A program made the position numbers and the translations under genes. A stretch of DNA of 64,000 bases from Massospora cicadina (lineage: Eukaryota > Entomophthoromycota > Entomophthoromycetes > Entomophthorales > Entomophthoraceae): NCBI GenBank assembly GCA_022478985.1, contig JAKSZP010012206.1, forward strand, positions 24,421 through 88,420, written 5' to 3'. The notes beneath the pieces are model-generated. The model made no database searches and had not been told where the DNA came from. It saw only the letters and a list, made by a program, of their open reading frames with translations. Shown piece by piece: positions 22,208 to 33,999 of this stretch (position 1 is its first letter; the number at the start of each line of letters is the position of its first letter).

Positions 22208-23500
22208 TGTCACGGTACTATCCAATAAAATTGAGGCTATCCTTCCAGTCTGGTGAATAAACAACCAGGATAAAATATGCTTTCCTGGGGGCAATGCAGT
22301 CCATTTACAGATATCTGAGAGGAAGGGAAGTGATTGTGGGACAGTGGTTGATGATAATCGCTACCTCCATACCTACTATCAACCATGCCGTGGCCACTTT
22401 GCCACCACATATTTCGCCTCTGTCATTTCTTTTAGCCCACTGTGAGCCTCAAATTCGCGGTAGTGCAAAAGATTGCCAAAAAATGTGGGAAGTTGAAAAA
22501 CTCGCTCACTGGGGGGAGAGAATCTCCAACAGTAAAAATACATCCTGACGTCAGATGGCGTCAAACAGTGAGACATCTCCATTAGGCTACTAAAGCGATA
22601 TCCCAATTTAAGGAGAGAGGAAAGTAACGTTATGATAATGGCCACTATGGCCCAGTCATTGTAGATCTGGGGAACATGGCACTTAGTGGAGGTGGCTGCA
22701 ATAAGTAATAAGTTTAAACTGAAAAATTTTTGAGAGGAAAATTTGTTTATTAAACAAAAATTGGAAATATAATGACAACTGTACTTGTAGGGGATGGTTG
22801 CCTTAAGTGCTGAGGGGCTTGGGGAATACTTACAATTTCATGAAATGAGGGTAGCACAATCCCATTTGATTCTGGTGGATTGGTTATTACGGCTAATTAA
22901 CATTAGATCGATCTCATAATGTCCAGATGACTCTTACTTAAATTTTTCCACTAAATTTCCCCGCCTACGCGATCTTACTTGGTAGATTAGTAATGCTTTA
23001 TCTGGTGGGCAACTGGATGAACCCATGGCCAGGCCTCATAGGGGTAGGTCCCATTTGGTAATGAACAGAGATAACGCACTCAAACCTGCTGGTGTTGAGA
23101 CCACCTCTTCTGATGAAAGGGAAACACTTTGAGAGGTTTTTGAACCCGATTGTACCACAGATGGTTCTATTCTGGAGAACCTTAATTTAAATTAATTAAT
23201 TGTTCCCTCGTTGGACCAGAGATTGTTGAGGGGTAGAGATGTTATTACTTTCCCGCTGGTGGTGGACTCCCACCGCTGCCACTTCCACAACACCCTGATC
23301 CACGGCACCAACTCTTGGGTGGTGAGATAAAGGGGAAAGGGGCAACTTTGAGGGGTTACACTATCATTCACCTCTCATCCACCACATGGGCCAAATTGCC
23401 GTGGGCCACAAGAGGGACGGCTACCTTAGTCATCCCCTTTTTTGTGCAGAAAAAAATTCCTCATGGTTGAGGTGCATGGGGTGCTCCTCCTGGACTTAAT
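22208..23500 (-). repeat. C1 3' LTR (left)
   Basis: About 1,293 bp. Matches 30,684-31,038 (block GGAAGTGATT, AATTCGCGGT, TGACG..AGATGGCGTC) and then 47,415-48,348 (blocks GGAGAGAGG, AATGACAACTGTA, CTCAAACCTGCT, GTGGTGGACTCCCACCGC-like, CCACCACAT). The left edge TGTCA and right edge near GACTTAAT are inferred from the alignment ends and could move by about 10 bp. Confidence 0.75.
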
Positions 23501-23599
23501 TATTCTTTACTTTTTATAATAGGGGGAGAACACAACTGGGAACTTGAAAGAATGTGACGTTCTTATGGCTTTCTGCAACTTAATAGCCAAGAGCATGGT

Positions 23600-24562
23600 G
23601 ATTTTTTTGGGGGGACGGGGAACATCAGGGTGCAGGGCGTAAAAGATTATTACAAACTCACCACAATTGGCACAGTCATGGGCGCTGACCTAACTATTTT
23701 CATACAACGGGAACCCCTTCCAGGCGTGAGATACTGGACCAAATGGCGAGATTTCTGGGAAGCCAAGATTGCTTTGACCTCATCCTCCTCAGATCTTTGA
23801 CCACAATTGGCTTTGGCACCACTGGGTCCTTCCCCTTAAATGGGGACAACTGAGAAACGTAGAAAACTGGGTGCTGTTTCCAGTGTTCCAAAAGCATCAA
23901 CTGAAACACGCCGTTGCCAAATCTGCCTCCACCACATGGGGCCTAAAACGTTTGCTTGCAATTTACTAAGAAATCACCTGCATCCACAGGTGCCGCATAT
24001 CCAACTTGATGGAAAATTGCGCCATGGTTCCATGGGTCAGGAAATGTTTCAGGTCCGCGAAAGATTTTTAATTTCTAATAGCTTTGTCCAGGTGCTCCCG
24101 AACCAGGGACTGGGTAGTTTGGATGTGCTGCGCGTGGTCCGCTGCAGCCAGAACTTCTTGGAAAAGACATTGCCCAACAGAAAACGATGGGGTATACCCC
24201 AACGTGGACCCATAGAGCTTGAAATCAGTTGATACATGAGTGCCATTATCATCTGCAAATTAAGAAAATGGAAGGTCATACGCCCAGGTTTCCTTCACAT
24301 CAGTGGCATAATAGCAAAGATACTGTTATAGAATCTGGTTAGCCCACTCCATTTGACAATCTGACTGATGGTGATATGCATTTGAGCAACACAGCTTAAT
24401 ATGAGAGGTAGCCAGGAGTTCAGTCCAAAAACGCGCTTTAAACTTTGATTCCTGGTCACTCACAATGTCCTGAGGCAAGCTGAAAATTTAGAACACATGT
24501 CACACAAAGATCTGTGACATCTCCTCAGAGGTGATGGCAGTTGGATAATTATGAGTCCAACA
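23600..24562 (-). pseudogene. C1 integrase C-terminal half and chromodomain
   Basis: From right: NYPTAITSEEMSQIF, then IVSDQESKFKARFW near 24,440 with the second catalytic Asp, SNAYHHQSDCQMEWANQ near 24,380, and SFSVGQCLFQEVLAAADHAQ near 24,150. 23,700-23,909 encodes PVFYVSQLSPFKGKDP, the end of the integrase module. The chromodomain tail follows at 23,605-23,740: AWKGFPLYENS, then ANCGEFVIIF and HPDVPRPP. Chromodomains bind modified histone tails and steer integration. Broken by stops. Confidence 0.8.
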
Positions 24563-24564
24563 TT

Positions 24565-27190
24565 GCAATAAGAGTGATTCAGGTTTTTATTTGAATAAAA
24601 TTGGTTAAAACCTTAATCTCATTTCCACTCTGTGTAACTTTCTGAGAAAAATTACACGAATTAAAAAATAAAATCATAATTGCCCATGGTAGTTTTGCTC
24701 TGATGTCCCCAGATTCTCCGCCAGCTGCTCCAGTGTGGTGGTAGCAGCAAAACTCCCCAAGCCATTTTCCGTCTGGAAGGAAAACGCGCTCAGACTGGTT
24801 CACCCAGTCATTCCAAACCCATGGGACAATTCGTTCCTCCCAAGGATCTCGACGCCCACCTAGCTCATACCCAAGAGGTACCTTGCTGCCCCTTGTGCTC
24901 CCCCGGAGTAGCATGCGCTACAGCCTAAGGGTCAATATGGGAAACTCTTCTCATGCCATGACCAAGCATTTATTAAAATGGCACAGCCAGTGATGACACC
25001 CAACGGCTTCATTGATTTCCACACCTATAAAGGGTATTTCGACCTTGGTTTCATTTGTGAAGCCAACGCTGCCACTGCAGCAACTGAGCCCCTGGTATTC
25101 CAGGGCACCCCTCACCCCACAATTCAGACCCTTCTCCCAGCGGACACCACTTTGGTGGTCCATTTTGCTGGTTTGCCCACCCACCTCCCCCTGAAGTGTC
25201 CACCAGGAGCTGATGGATGGTTTGGAAGCCTACAGCTCCAACCCCGTCTTACAATTTGTGGTCCCATATGGGGCCAAATGACTCGCTGGGCCTCAGGCAT
25301 ATGCCATGATCAGCTCTAAATTTAGTAAAATTGCCATGTTGATTCCCCCATGCACTGTTATTCCTTCAGCGCCTGACCATCCGTTTTGGGCCCACGTCAA
25401 GGTTGGGTGGATGATCTTTCTGTCATGTTTTGAGTTGGACCAACAAAACGCAAGTGCCCCTCCTTAGCAACTTTAAACAGACCAGATGACTCGTCTGTCA
25501 ACCTCCAATCCGCCGCCCACCCTGTACAAGTTCAGGTATGGGGCACAATCCTACCTCACCCTCCCCCAAAACCAGAAGCTGCACCTGCACCTGCAGCCAC
25601 CAATTAGCCTCCTCCCCGCCCCAATGCCACAAATGATTCCTCTAGTCAAGCATCAGATTGGATCCCAGTTTGACCCCATGCTTCCTCAAATGAATCAACC
25701 GAACTTCAATGTATGCCAATTCCCCAATTCAAATCAACCAAAACCATGGGAGTTATTGTTTAAAATTGATGAATCAGGTAAACTAATTGAAGAACCATCT
25801 CTGCTAATCGAGAAGTTCATTAATGCAGAATGGGACGCTAAATACCCCCCTCAATCATACCACGAAAAATGCTGAATCATTTTGCAGTGATCACCAGCTT
25901 GCAGTCAAAGCAGCTGCAACACCATTTTGTCATCCCCTTCATAAAGCTGTCGCCAAATCAGTGGCGACGCTCACAGGAGGAATCCCACCTCCTGTTATCC
26001 CTGAAAGTCTTACTCAAAAGAGTAAAATCACAATAAAACAGTTATACAAAAAGGTTAACGATGCTATCCAGAACCTGACAACTGTAGCATGAAACCAAAA
26101 GCTGAATTTCTCCAAACCAACATCACCACGTTTGTTAAACTCCCAGACGCCCGCAATAAAGCTGAAAAAGCTTTAACTGAATATATCAGAGCCATTTTCC
26201 TAGCTGGCAATTTCCATAAAATACCAATTATCAGAAATAAAGAACCACATGCCGCAGATGCCCAACGCCACTACTGTCTGCCTTGACACGTACTCTACAA
26301 TGGGAGGAAGAAGCTGCTGCCAAAAATGAGCCCCCCCAATCCCCCCTCCCCTTCCACCATGGAGGGATAAGCGGTTTCCGCTGCCCACCTGGTCAGATGT
26401 TTTGTTTGAGTGTTTCACTTAATCCACTCATTTGGGAGTTTTGTTTGAACCAATTAGTTATGTTAGTTTTTAGCTTTGGTTTTAATTTTAGTTTTATTAA
26501 TGTACGTCCCCTGGTCAGCTTACCTTGAATAAATATAAAATTGGTTAACAAACCCTGGTCAATTCTTAGTGTAATTCTGAAAATTGGGGTAAAACTATTG
26601 CCCTTACTCCTTGGCTGAATAGCCCCAGGGCTATTAGTAGATTACACCAAACCTGCGGCAAAACTGGAGTTGTTCCAAGGGTCCTCCACATCCATTTTCT
26701 AACTTAGTTCAACCACCTATGCCATGAATATTCCCATTTATAGCCTTGAAGGTGGTCTCATCATGACAAACATTTTCTCGCCTAATGATTAAGTAAAATA
26801 TTGAATCCTTGCCTCATGGACTTATCCTAACAGCTACTGACCCTCCATTGGTCATCCCATCAAAGTGAGGCAAGTCTCTAGAGCCCTGATAGGCTGAAAC
26901 CTAATATTTCCTAATATGGATATTCCTAGCCTATATAAAATTCATGCATAACTCACTTTGAGCCTCAATAGATTTAAATACTAAGCATTGATATCATAAG
27001 AGGGTTCGATTCTTGACCCTAAATTATTACTAGTAGGGCTCTTATAAAACTCATCACTTTGTTTTAATTTAAAGTGTTAGTATTTTAGTTAAAAGTGGTC
27101 AACTAAAACCTTTATGATAAATATCCCACAGTAGAGAAACCTACTTCTCCTGCCAATACTTTGCATTAATTCAAGTGTAAATTGCACCAG
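24565..27190 (+). mobile_element. X: unclassified element inserted in C1 integrase
   Basis: The integrase of C1 stops near 27,230 and resumes near 24,562, while normal spacing leaves no room for 2.6 kb. The inserted DNA carries plus-strand open pieces (see next entry) and, at about 26,570-27,190, an AT-rich LTR-like stretch that shares the words CTGATAGGCTGAAA and TATTTCCTAAT with the LTRs of E3a and E3b. No matching left LTR was found, so it may be truncated at its left end. Ends and class are uncertain. Confidence 0.5.
24700..26530 (+). pseudogene. X: broken Pro-rich ORF, unknown product
   Basis: Successive open pieces at 24,978-25,319, 25,486-25,875, 25,823-26,092, 26,089-26,286 and 26,283-26,528 follow one another in the same direction and look like one gene broken by frameshifts. 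Visible features: a Pro/Gln-rich central part (25,500-25,740), a charged segment ITIKQLYKKVNDAIQNL and a following KAEKALTEYIRAIFLAGNF, and a short hydrophobic end. I do not recognise the family. A Gag-like or accessory protein of element X is the likeliest reading. Confidence 0.35.
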
Positions 27191-27770
27191 CGAGTAACCC
27201 AAAAATCCTGAATTCCCACATTGGCTGACAAACAAGGAATGAAGTGGGAGAACTATCTAAAGCAGTCCACAACCATAGTTGTAGTAAACCCATTGGATCT
27301 GGGAAGCTCAACATTGAAATTGAAAGACACTGAGGTCCACGGGCCTTCCACCTGCTGCTGGGGATAGAGAAGATTATTCTTACCGAATCTATCTGATTTA
27401 GCTCACACGCACATCATGAAATTAGTGATCTACACGGGATATCCTAGGAGATACCCTGCTTGTTGTAACTCCACCTAACCAAAAAAGGCATTTTTCCCGG
27501 TAGCCAACCAATGGGGCTGTGGTGAACCCAAATGATTTTTCATGGAGTTGAGGTGGAACCTACAGTCTTGACCTAGACTGAATTATCTCCTCTGCCAACA
27601 AATAATGGGTCCTCTTATGTGTTAGAAGTACCAGATGTTACAACAACACCAGCCCCTCCAATCAGGCCATTTGACCCACCAATACCTGAGAGACCAGAGA
27701 CACATCATGGGCCCAATCTGACATCAAATTTTGGGAGGTTCAACATCTAAGATCTGGGATAGCAGAATTA
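27190..27770 (-). pseudogene. C1 integrase N-terminal half
   Basis: The minus strand near 27,240-27,370 encodes the start of the catalytic core: PWTSVSFNF, ELPRSNGFTTTMVVD and HFIPC, matching W-x-x-(I/V)-S-x-D-F, L-P-x-S-x-G-(F/Y) and VVVD-R-x-x-K-x-x-HFIPC of chromoviruses. The Asp of the first motif is now Asn. X cuts the core just after HFIPC. The zinc-finger part (27,450-27,770) is too decayed to read. Confidence 0.65.
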
Positions 27771-28430
27771 CTGTGATTAGCTCCTTCTCATCCACCTCCA
27801 CCGGACATAATGCAGGGTTGCAACTTGGCAAGCCAAGAAGGACATTCAAAGTCCCTTTCATAAATTTTATTTAAAGTTAAAACTGAATTGGTCGTGATAT
27901 ATTTGGCCTGACAATGCGCCAGCTTCTGAAGTTTATAAGAATACATAAGAGCTTGATGATCCTTCTGCACAGTCACCTCATGCCATGCGCCCTGAAGATG
28001 GAACCGCCAGAAGGTAAGAGATTATTCCACGGTGGCCAGCTCTTTATTGTAAATGGTCCAGTACTGTTCAGATAAAGCAAACTTGTGAAAAGAAGTAGTT
28101 GACCGGATGTTCCAAATCATCGTGAATTTTTAACAATAACTCCCCTAGGTGGCTGATGAGGCGTCACATGCTACAATATAAAGCTTGGTGTGGTCCATGT
28201 ATAAGAGAACTGGAGGCGACAAAAGCACCCTTTTGATGGCATCAAACACCCATTGGCAATCCGCTGTCCTTCAGATTGGAACAATTTTTCAGTCAAAGGG
28301 TGCAGCAGCACGTCCAGCTGAGAGAGGTGGGAGAGAATTTCTTTATAAAATGATCACGCACAAGAAGCTCCACATTTGCTTCTGGATTGTAGGAGTGGGC
28401 CACTTTGATATTGCCTCAGCTTGCTGGGTA
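27770..28430 (-). pseudogene. C1 RNase H
   Basis: 27,788-27,976 (minus) encodes HEVTVQKDHQALMYSY followed by KLAHCQAKY, matching the chromovirus RNase H end H-x-V-x-V-x-T-D-H-x-x-L and QLxRRQARW; the D-H pair is kept. It follows the RT at 28,450-28,740. Confidence 0.7.
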
Positions 28431-28439
28431 AATATCACA

Positions 28440-29220
28440 TAACCATCTTTCAGGACCAACTTGCCCAGAAAAGTAACCTCCTCCTGTAAGAACTCACAAA
28501 ATGATGATTTAGAGTAAAGCTTTCCTTATACAAAGCATCCAGCACTGCCTCCAGGTTCTTCTTATGCTGCTCTGGGGTGGGGAAGTGCATGAGGATATCA
28601 TCAATGTATGCCAATATAAAGGTGAATCTGAGGTTGTCAAGAATTTTATCAATATATGTGGAATATGGCTGGGCGCTCTTCAGACAAAGGGCATCACGTA
28701 GAACTGGAATATACCCCTTTTGGTCCAAATTGCTATAAGCCACTCCTGGCCTTCTGCCATCCAGATCTGGTTAACTAGTTCACGAGATTGATATTTAAAA
28801 ACAACCATGATTTTGCGATTGCCTGGCTAATTCTCTGCTCAAGGGGAAAGGATAGGGACCTTGAACAGTGGCTCTGTTAAAATGATTATAGTTGGTGAAG
28901 AATGCAACATACTAATGGTTTCTGAGCAAAAACTATAGGCGACGCAATCAGAGATGTTTCCTTGAACACCCACCCTTTTCTAAGCATATCATTTTACCAC
29001 AATCTCAATGCCTTGTCCTCCTACGCTGCGTAGGGATACAACGGCCAGTTGATGTTGATCACAGCCATTATCAAACGGAAATTCAGGTCATACTTGGAAT
29101 GCGGTGGAAGGCAATTAGCCTTCTCCAGGTCTAATATATCCTGATATGCTATCAATGCCGTGGGAAAATCTGACGGAAGACTCACAAGAAAAAAGTTTAC
29201 ATTTTTAGAACTCATTCACT
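28440..29220 (-). pseudogene. C1 reverse transcriptase, broken
   Basis: 29,021-29,215 encodes CLPPHSKYDLNF, the lead-in to RT (LPPHR-x-YD-x-x-I). EMLRKGW-type residues follow near 28,990. 28,450-28,743 encodes LRFTFILAYIDDILMHF, with the catalytic Y-x-D-D box intact, then PEQHKKNLEAVLDAL, a typical chromovirus stretch. Stops lie between the pieces. Confidence 0.8.
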
Positions 29221-29229
29221 GTTCCTTCA

Positions 29230-30660
29230 TGAGCATATAATTAAAGGGAAACCACCCCACAACTGGGTACTAGCAAAAGACAGTACATCCAAGTCTAGGT
29301 AAATGCTAATCTGCTACTGATGCCACCACCTCACTCCAAAATAAACTGGGAAGAGAAAGTCCAGAACCATGGCAAACTGATCAAAGAAACAAAAATAGTG
29401 CAATAAAAAGACAAAGGGCGCCATAATTTGTATAAAGCCATTGGAGCAGAAGACGCTCCCAGTATCGATGCCCCCAATTACAAGTCCAATTCGAGATCAT
29501 GTGCTAGGTTTAAACCCATAAATCTCTTTTGTTGCTCGCATATACAAGTGAATCAATTGACATCCTGTGCGCACTCAAACAAATTTTCAGCAATAATAAA
29601 AATATAAGCTTATCCTGTTTATTTACCACCTCATGAGACATTGCCAGCTGAGTGGTAATAATTGCTGTGTCATCTAGGAAACTGGATTAGTAGGGGAATT
29701 TGAACCCTCCATGGAAAGACCCTTCGCAAATCTTTCTCGCTGGGATGCTGACGTCTAGGGGACCAGGGGATTCAAGAGTATCAAGCCTTCACAGAAACTG
29801 CATTGCCAACTGGCGCCATGGTAAACTAAGGAGAAACAATGGGAAGAAGTGAGACTTAATCGTCCTCTAGCAACCAAACCACACACCCTGGGTTCCTGGC
29901 TAAACCGGCCCACTGGGCAAGGTACAAGGGGAGCTCCAACTTGCCATTCAACACTCATTAAAAAAGCTTCAGTGAGAAATTTGTTTACAGCACCTAACAA
30001 CTTGACTGACGCATGCCAGAGCATAGCACCAATGGAGATAGTCACTGCGCAAATTTTCTCAAGAGAACACAACTGATTGTCCCAGGAAGAAGAATTGGAG
30101 GATAAAAAAATCTAAGGCGGCAAAAACCACTTCACTTAAAGCGCCTTCAGCTGCTCAAACTCAGGAGTATGGCAACAGAAAGCCTCCTTTAATAAATCCA
30201 GATCATACGTCTCAGCGTCCAGTATGAACAATTGAAGCAGGAGAGCTGATCGCATAACCTACGCCTGAACTACTAATGACACCAACATAATAAAAGGAGT
30301 AGAGACTTCCGCTTGGTTGTCCAAGCATAAAATCACGCGCACTCAATGTTGAGCATCCTCCTCCACTGTATCTAAAAGAGCTACACTTTACTATGCATCC
30401 TTCAGGGTGGAACCACTGTAATGGCCAAAAAACACACCTGCAATTTTGTTAGGGCATCCAAGGCCTGATTTACAATCTTAACGGTAGGGACAGATGAGCC
30501 AGCACCCAAGGCGGTATGAGTCAGGAACTTCATCACCATGTAGAAGCACCCAAAAATGCACCAACTGACCACACAAACAAAACCAAAATAAACACTGACT
30601 GCAGGTTCATGTAGTATAATGAGGCAATCGTGTCACCTACTTCCAACAGAAGAGAGATGC
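29230..30660 (-). pseudogene. C1 gag-protease region, heavily decayed
   Basis: The minus strand near 29,457-29,475 encodes GGIDTGSVF, a retropepsin active-site loop. The rest, up to the 5' LTR, should be gag by position; I see only short open pieces (29,755-30,072) and no clear zinc knuckle. No clear tRNA primer site adjoins the LTR. Confidence 0.5.
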
Positions 30661-30683
30661 AGACACTATTGGTCAGGCAACTA

Positions 30684-31038
30684 TGTCAGTAACTAGTTAA
30701 CGAAATTGTGGCTATCCTGCCAGTCAGGGTGAGTAAACACCCATAATGCAAACCAGAATGCCACAGGCATAGCCATCCATACAGAATGATATCTTACTGG
30801 AAAGGAAGTGATTACAGGATTTGTGGCTGATAATCACCATTACCACCATACCTACTAGTAACCATGCTATGGCCGCTGTGGCAGCTGCAGATTCCGCTGA
30901 CAATTTTTTGGGCCCAAAGGGAGCCCCAAATTCGCGGTTGTGCCACAGGTTGCCAAGAACGTGGAGAAGTTGCAAAACTTTGCCCACTGGGGATAGAATA
31001 TCCATCAGCAAATGTAAATCCTGACGCCAGATGGCGTC
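30684..31038 (-). repeat. C1 5' LTR, first segment
   Basis: 355 bp of the right LTR up to the E4 insertion. It ends in GATGGCGTC; the last five bases, GCGTC, are repeated at 47,415-47,419 where the LTR resumes. Matches the left LTR from 22,208 to 22,562. Confidence 0.8.
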
Positions 31039-32131
31039 TGGAAAATTTTTAGGGGATATGCTGCTCGTTCACGAATATTAACACCTAATTCATAACTTGC
31101 ATAGTTTTGGTTTGTGCACTTTTAGCTTTGTCTGATGATATATGATATATGATTGATAATAGTATGAAGACTATTATCCATAGTTGATTAGATCACTACT
31201 TTCTAATCCAACGCTTGACTGGTATTCCTCTTTAAGATATTCTAGATGTCCTTAATAGGGATTAATTTCCTTATCCGCCTAACATGATCCACGCTCAGAT
31301 CCTAGTTTACAGCTTTTTTCTGGTGACATGAAGTCGGCAGCCATTCCCATCTCATCTCAGCTTCTCTTCTAAGGATCCTTGATCCTTACTCTTTATCCTT
31401 CTAGAGAGGCTCTTAATTAAAGCACACAGCAATATTTTCCTGAAGATGAATAAAACTAAAATTAATAATAAAACTAACCTAATTTCTTAATATTGTAAAT
31501 TATCAGGGGAATTTATAGAGTAATTTGGCATCCAACCCTCATTTGACGCTTCAACGATGAAACAGCAGCCATTATCATTAAATTACCCTTTGTCATCTCA
31601 TCAACTATAGTCTTCCCCATCCTGGCTAGTTTTCCCTTATTGGACATCCTCAAGACCTAAAACGGAAATAGACTGAAATGTATCCCTAACATTTTCCACT
31701 CATCCCAGCGAAACAACATATTTAGCAAGCAATCTGCTTAGGTAATGTAAATGTTTACCAATTATGGCAGGTCACAAACCAACTGATTAATTTGCTACTT
31801 GCAGGCGGCATCACTCGCCTTGAAACTTGCTCCTTAAATTACTAATTGGTCAGTGACAAAACCTGATTTATCTTAATCAGTACACCCAATAGCTAATCAC
31901 TATCCACCTATCAGATTCCCCATTTCTTTGGTAACTCTGACCAACGAGATCTGAAGTATTCAACCAGATCAATCCCCAACGGATCTGAACCAGAAGAATT
32001 GCCTAAAATCCCCTGAACATCATCAAACTAAAATTGAGGTCAACTAATATCCAATTCATTCTTTATAGGGAATTATTTCATAGAGACTATTGTAATCTAG
32101 ATGGCTGGAAAGGTGGGAAAAAATCCCAACA
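31039..32131 (-). repeat. E4 3' LTR (left)
   Basis: From TGGAAAATTTTTAGGGG to TCCCAACA; as read on the minus strand it begins TGTTGGGATTTTTTCCCACC. Aligned to 37,040-37,863 (GATATATGAT, AGACTATTATCCATAGTTG, GGCAGGTCA, GGCGGCATCACTC) and to 47,148-47,414 (AACCTGA, GGTACACC-like, GGTGGGAAAAAATCCCAACA). Confidence 0.85.
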
Positions 32132-32614
32132 CGTCCTCATTATTTCCTAGATTTCCAGTGAGAATAGGATCAGGACAGAAGAATATTTCCACAGGCACCA
32201 GGTCAATTACTTCTTGGGTTCTTTCAGAGCACAGTCCTTCTGCACCCAACGCTTTTCAGGACAATTTTGGCATGCGGTTATCTTCCTCTTCCTCCTCACT
32301 ACTGCCTACTCAGAGCGCGGTCCCTATGACCTTCTGTTGTGCTAGGGTGATTGATTTACTCATGATGATTCTGTTCCTGGGATCTGGTTTTCCCCATCAG
32401 AGCATATGACCCTTTGTCATATTCCTGATTCTTGGCCCAGTGTCTTCAATCTCATTCTCTTCCTCCTCATCATTGACAGGAGATTCTTGCCATTGATGTT
32501 GATTTGCAGAAAAATTAAGAATGCTCATTTATTTTCTCTGGTTATTTTCTTATAGTAACTTCTTTGCTCACATCATTCTTAATTCTTCACTGGAGATCTT
32601 ATCTCATTAATTTT

Positions 32615-32628
32615 TTTAGTACTAGATG
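32615..32628 (-). mobile_element. 14-bp LINE tail (L1 family) with 17-bp target duplication
   Basis: TTTAGTACTAGATG is the complement of the very 3' end of L1 (60,086-60,100, CATCTAGTACTAAAAAAA). It is flanked by CTTATCTCATTAATTTT at 32,598-32,614 and again at 32,629-32,645, a perfect 17-bp direct repeat. An extremely 5'-truncated integration product, in a spacer of E4. Confidence 0.75.
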
Positions 32629-32740
32629 CTTATCTCATTAATTTTGAGATTAACTTTTTCCAAAATTAAAACTTAATTGATTCCAAAGTGCATAATGTTG
32701 ACTAGTATAAAAATATGACAACCCCTCTCATCCAGCTCAA

Positions 32741-33800
32741 ATGTCAAATTTGGAATCTCAGTACCATCAACTGCTGGACAGCATGTCTGGCAAGGATGCT
32801 GCTCTTTCAACTGATGAGTCAATCTGTTTGACAGAACCTTTTCTATGGTCCTTTCAGGACTCATACTCCCAGTCAAGTACCCATAGCCAGTCCTTTCATG
32901 GAATTACCAGAAATGGTATTCATCCCCAATGAAACCAGGTTAGCAATTGTCTCAAACGACTCACAACCAATCCTCCCTCTGTCATCAATTCCTATTTTAG
33001 ATTTTGAAACTCTTGGATTCAGCTCCATTTATGGATACTCCTACAATCATTGTCAAAACTCTTAAAGCAATGCCCTCCATACTCAATTGATTGTTCCTCA
33101 CTGGATCAGACTTGCTTCCAGAGTTCCTTTTCTAACTCAGCCTGCTTTATAAATCAGTTGTTCTGTCAACTGAACTAGCCATTGGAAACCATGAGCATTT
33201 CGAACTCCCCTATGCAGAATTAGAGACCTGAGTAACCAAGTATCTATCCATAGCTCTGAACCCCTCTGATCTTAAATCATCCTAGATTGAGATGTTGCAG
33301 CCTATGCTCTTTGCTTTGCCAGCCAAGTCCTTCGAAGTTGGGCCATAAAGCTTCTAGCCTCTCCCAACTTCCATCGCTCATTTTGCTTTCACTTCCAAGA
33401 AGCTCAAAGTCGTTGTCTGCAGGATGCCATCCACTCCCTGCATGACTATCTCATTTCTGGCGTATCCCATTGGTACTTTCCCCTGGTGGCTTTAATAGAG
33501 GGCATGATTTGGCAACCTCCTCTTAGTATCCCTTGCTTGATGCTGGCTCATATGTCCAATGTTCTTAATGAAGCTAGTTGGAAAGCACTTAAGATCAATC
33601 TTCCTGCTCTGGTGCCATATCAGGATTACTTGGGGCTATTCAATAACTGCCACTCATTGTTCAGTTGCTTCCCTCCCCACTATAAGGTATTGTGTTTGGC
33701 AAGTACTGAAACTTCTATTTCTCTTCCCCTAGTCAAACTCACATGGATCAGTCTCTGCTCAATGAACTTGGCTTCAAGTAGGTGTAACCCTTGCTAGCAT
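32741..33800 (+). pseudogene. E4 antisense ORF (aORF) between integrase and 3' LTR
   Basis: Coded on the plus strand although E4 is on the minus strand. Pieces: 32,741-32,932 (starts MSNLESQYHQLLDSMSGKD), a middle part near 33,010-33,360 in broken frame, and 33,486-33,797 (ALIEGMIWQPP, HMSNVLNEASWKAL, ALVPYQDYLGLF, CFPP). E5 has the same order of motifs at 60,720-61,760. No known domain, zinc finger, signal peptide or long membrane segment recognised. Product unknown. Confidence 0.6.
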
Positions 33801-33999
33801 TTAATCTCACATAGATTGTGCTGATTTGCTTACATCTACTGCAATACATTCTCCCTTCCCCAAGTTGCGACATAGGCAGAATCTTCCCCAAGTTGAGGAT
33901 AACTAATACAAAAGTAAAAATTTTATCTTTTTTGTGCATTTCTTAATAACTTTTTCCTATATTTTTTATAATCTTTTATATTATCTTCTTTTTTATTTG

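Noticed and set aside
24581..24640. GAATAAAATTGGTTAAAACC and the similar text at 26,528 as an LTR pair of X
   Set aside because: Similarity fades after about 60 bp and the flanking coding DNA does not align, so a full LTR pair is not supported.
26283..26528. Short ORF with a hydrophobic end, considered as an envelope-like or membrane protein
   Set aside because: The hydrophobic run is short, the frame is a fragment of a broken gene in X, and no signal peptide or cleavage site is visible.
32741..33800. Reading the E4 spacer ORF as a retroviral envelope gene
   Set aside because: It is antisense to the element and shows no signal peptide, furin-like site or transmembrane anchor.
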